This document shows positions 5,038-5,549 of a stretch of DNA of 5,549 nt, piece after piece. The DNA is from Gammaproteobacteria bacterium (GTDB lineage Bacteria; Pseudomonadota; Gammaproteobacteria; GRL18): assembly GCA_030632625.1 (NCBI GenBank), contig DAOVUK010000257.1, positions 1-5,549 of the forward strand, written 5' to 3'. A model generated the notes under the pieces. The model made no database searches, was not told where the DNA came from, and saw nothing but the letters and a program-made list of their open reading frames with translations. Position numbers and translations under genes: made by a program. Position 1 is the stretch's first letter; each line of letters starts with the position of its first letter.

Positions 5038-5549
5038 ATGAAACGTCTGCCATCTTCACGTGTTTTAATCTCCATTGCATTGATGGTTTTGTTTCTAATC
5101 TTTATTGTTGCTATTCTTTTTATCACCAATTTATCTTTTTCGGTTTGGGAGCAGCTGCAGCAAAAACCGCAATGGCTGATATGGACTTATGCTTCAGCCA
5201 TTGCTCTTATTGCAATTGTTTTTGGACGGATTATCTGGCGTTTGCTGATGCCCGCACTTAAATCCGGGAAGAAACGAGCTTTAAAAGAGTCAAAGTCTCA
5301 TACTGCCGATAATATAGAATCTGCAACACAGCGTCTGGATGAAATAAGCCGGAAAATATCAGATAATCAGCCTTCAGCTAAACTCTCTGTAAAAGCCTCT
5401 GCTAAACCTGAATCAGCTGCTTATTCTTCTGAGGATAGGAATGCTCACTCGGTAAAAACATCAGCTAAAGTGGACGGTGGTTTAAGTGAACCTTCTGCAG
5501 CAACAGGAGATGCTGATTTTACATCCTCTCCAGAATTGCTTTCATTACA
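5038..5549 (+). CDS. Inner-membrane protein with two N-terminal helices, partial (runs off the window end)
   Basis: I do not recognise this protein. The first 170 codons are visible and the frame is still open at the window edge. Two membrane helices lie at about residues 9-31 and 47-69. The basic stretches before helix 1 (MKR) and after helix 2 (KSGKKRALK) put both ends in the cytoplasm with a short periplasmic loop. Residues 90-110 could form an amphipathic helix. From about 112 the sequence is Ser/Ala/Lys-rich low complexity with a small repeat, SVKASAK (117-123) and SVKTSAK (138-144). This looks like a linker to a C-terminal domain outside the window. The start is the first in-frame ATG after a stop at 5011-5013, but no Shine-Dalgarno precedes it. 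M16 (5083) is the next ATG and would cut helix 1. A membrane-anchored regulator or GTPase is conceivable, but nothing visible shows it. Confidence 0.7.
   Translation, partial: MKRLPSSRVLISIALMVLFLIFIVAILFITNLSFSVWEQLQQKPQWLIWTYASAIALIAIVFGRIIWRLLMPALKSGKKRALKESKSHTADNIESATQRLDEISRKISDNQPSAKLSVKASAKPESAAYSSEDRNAHSVKTSAKVDGGLSEPSAATGDADFTSSPELLSL

Overview
The window looks like part of the chromosome of a Gram-negative bacterium, most likely an AT-rich gammaproteobacterium. This rests on two outer-membrane beta-barrel proteins of the FadL/OmpP1 family with typical signal peptides and a C-terminal Phe, and on intergenic repeat types that I associate from memory with that class. No rRNA, tRNA, CRISPR array or transposase gene is visible, and the species cannot be named from the sequence alone.

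Layout. Positions 1-157 hold only a short REP-like repeat and the tail region of the first gene. A FadL-family porin gene lies on the minus strand (158-1465). It is divergent from a second, clearly different FadL-family gene on the plus strand (2159-3505). Between them lie 693 bp of very AT-rich DNA without a credible gene. This stretch holds several palindromes, a good sigma70-like promoter for the plus-strand gene, and a terminator-like hairpin inside that gene's presumed leader. Downstream of the second porin are two tandem copies of a 52-bp repeat. The start of a third copy runs into a strong intrinsic terminator. Next comes a 168-bp transposase-free element (3729-3896) with 22-bp terminal inverted repeats and a 9-bp flanking direct repeat. 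It contains a second, smaller inverted-repeat module, so it looks like a MITE that may carry another MITE. A gene for an exported protein of about 35 kDa with two possible DUF302-like modules follows (3982-4938) and ends in a strong hairpin terminator. The last gene, cut off by the window end, starts at 5038 and encodes an inner-membrane protein with two N-terminal helices and a long Ser/Ala/Lys-rich cytoplasmic part.

How the genes may work together. The two porins probably import hydrophobic compounds such as long-chain fatty acids or hydrocarbons across the outer membrane. Their head-to-head layout allows joint or opposed regulation. The third gene may act in the periplasm, but no sequence evidence links it to the porins: a terminator and a mobile element separate them. 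The window contains no obvious undescribed multi-gene system. The most distinctive structures are the nested MITE-like element and the palindrome-rich divergent control region.
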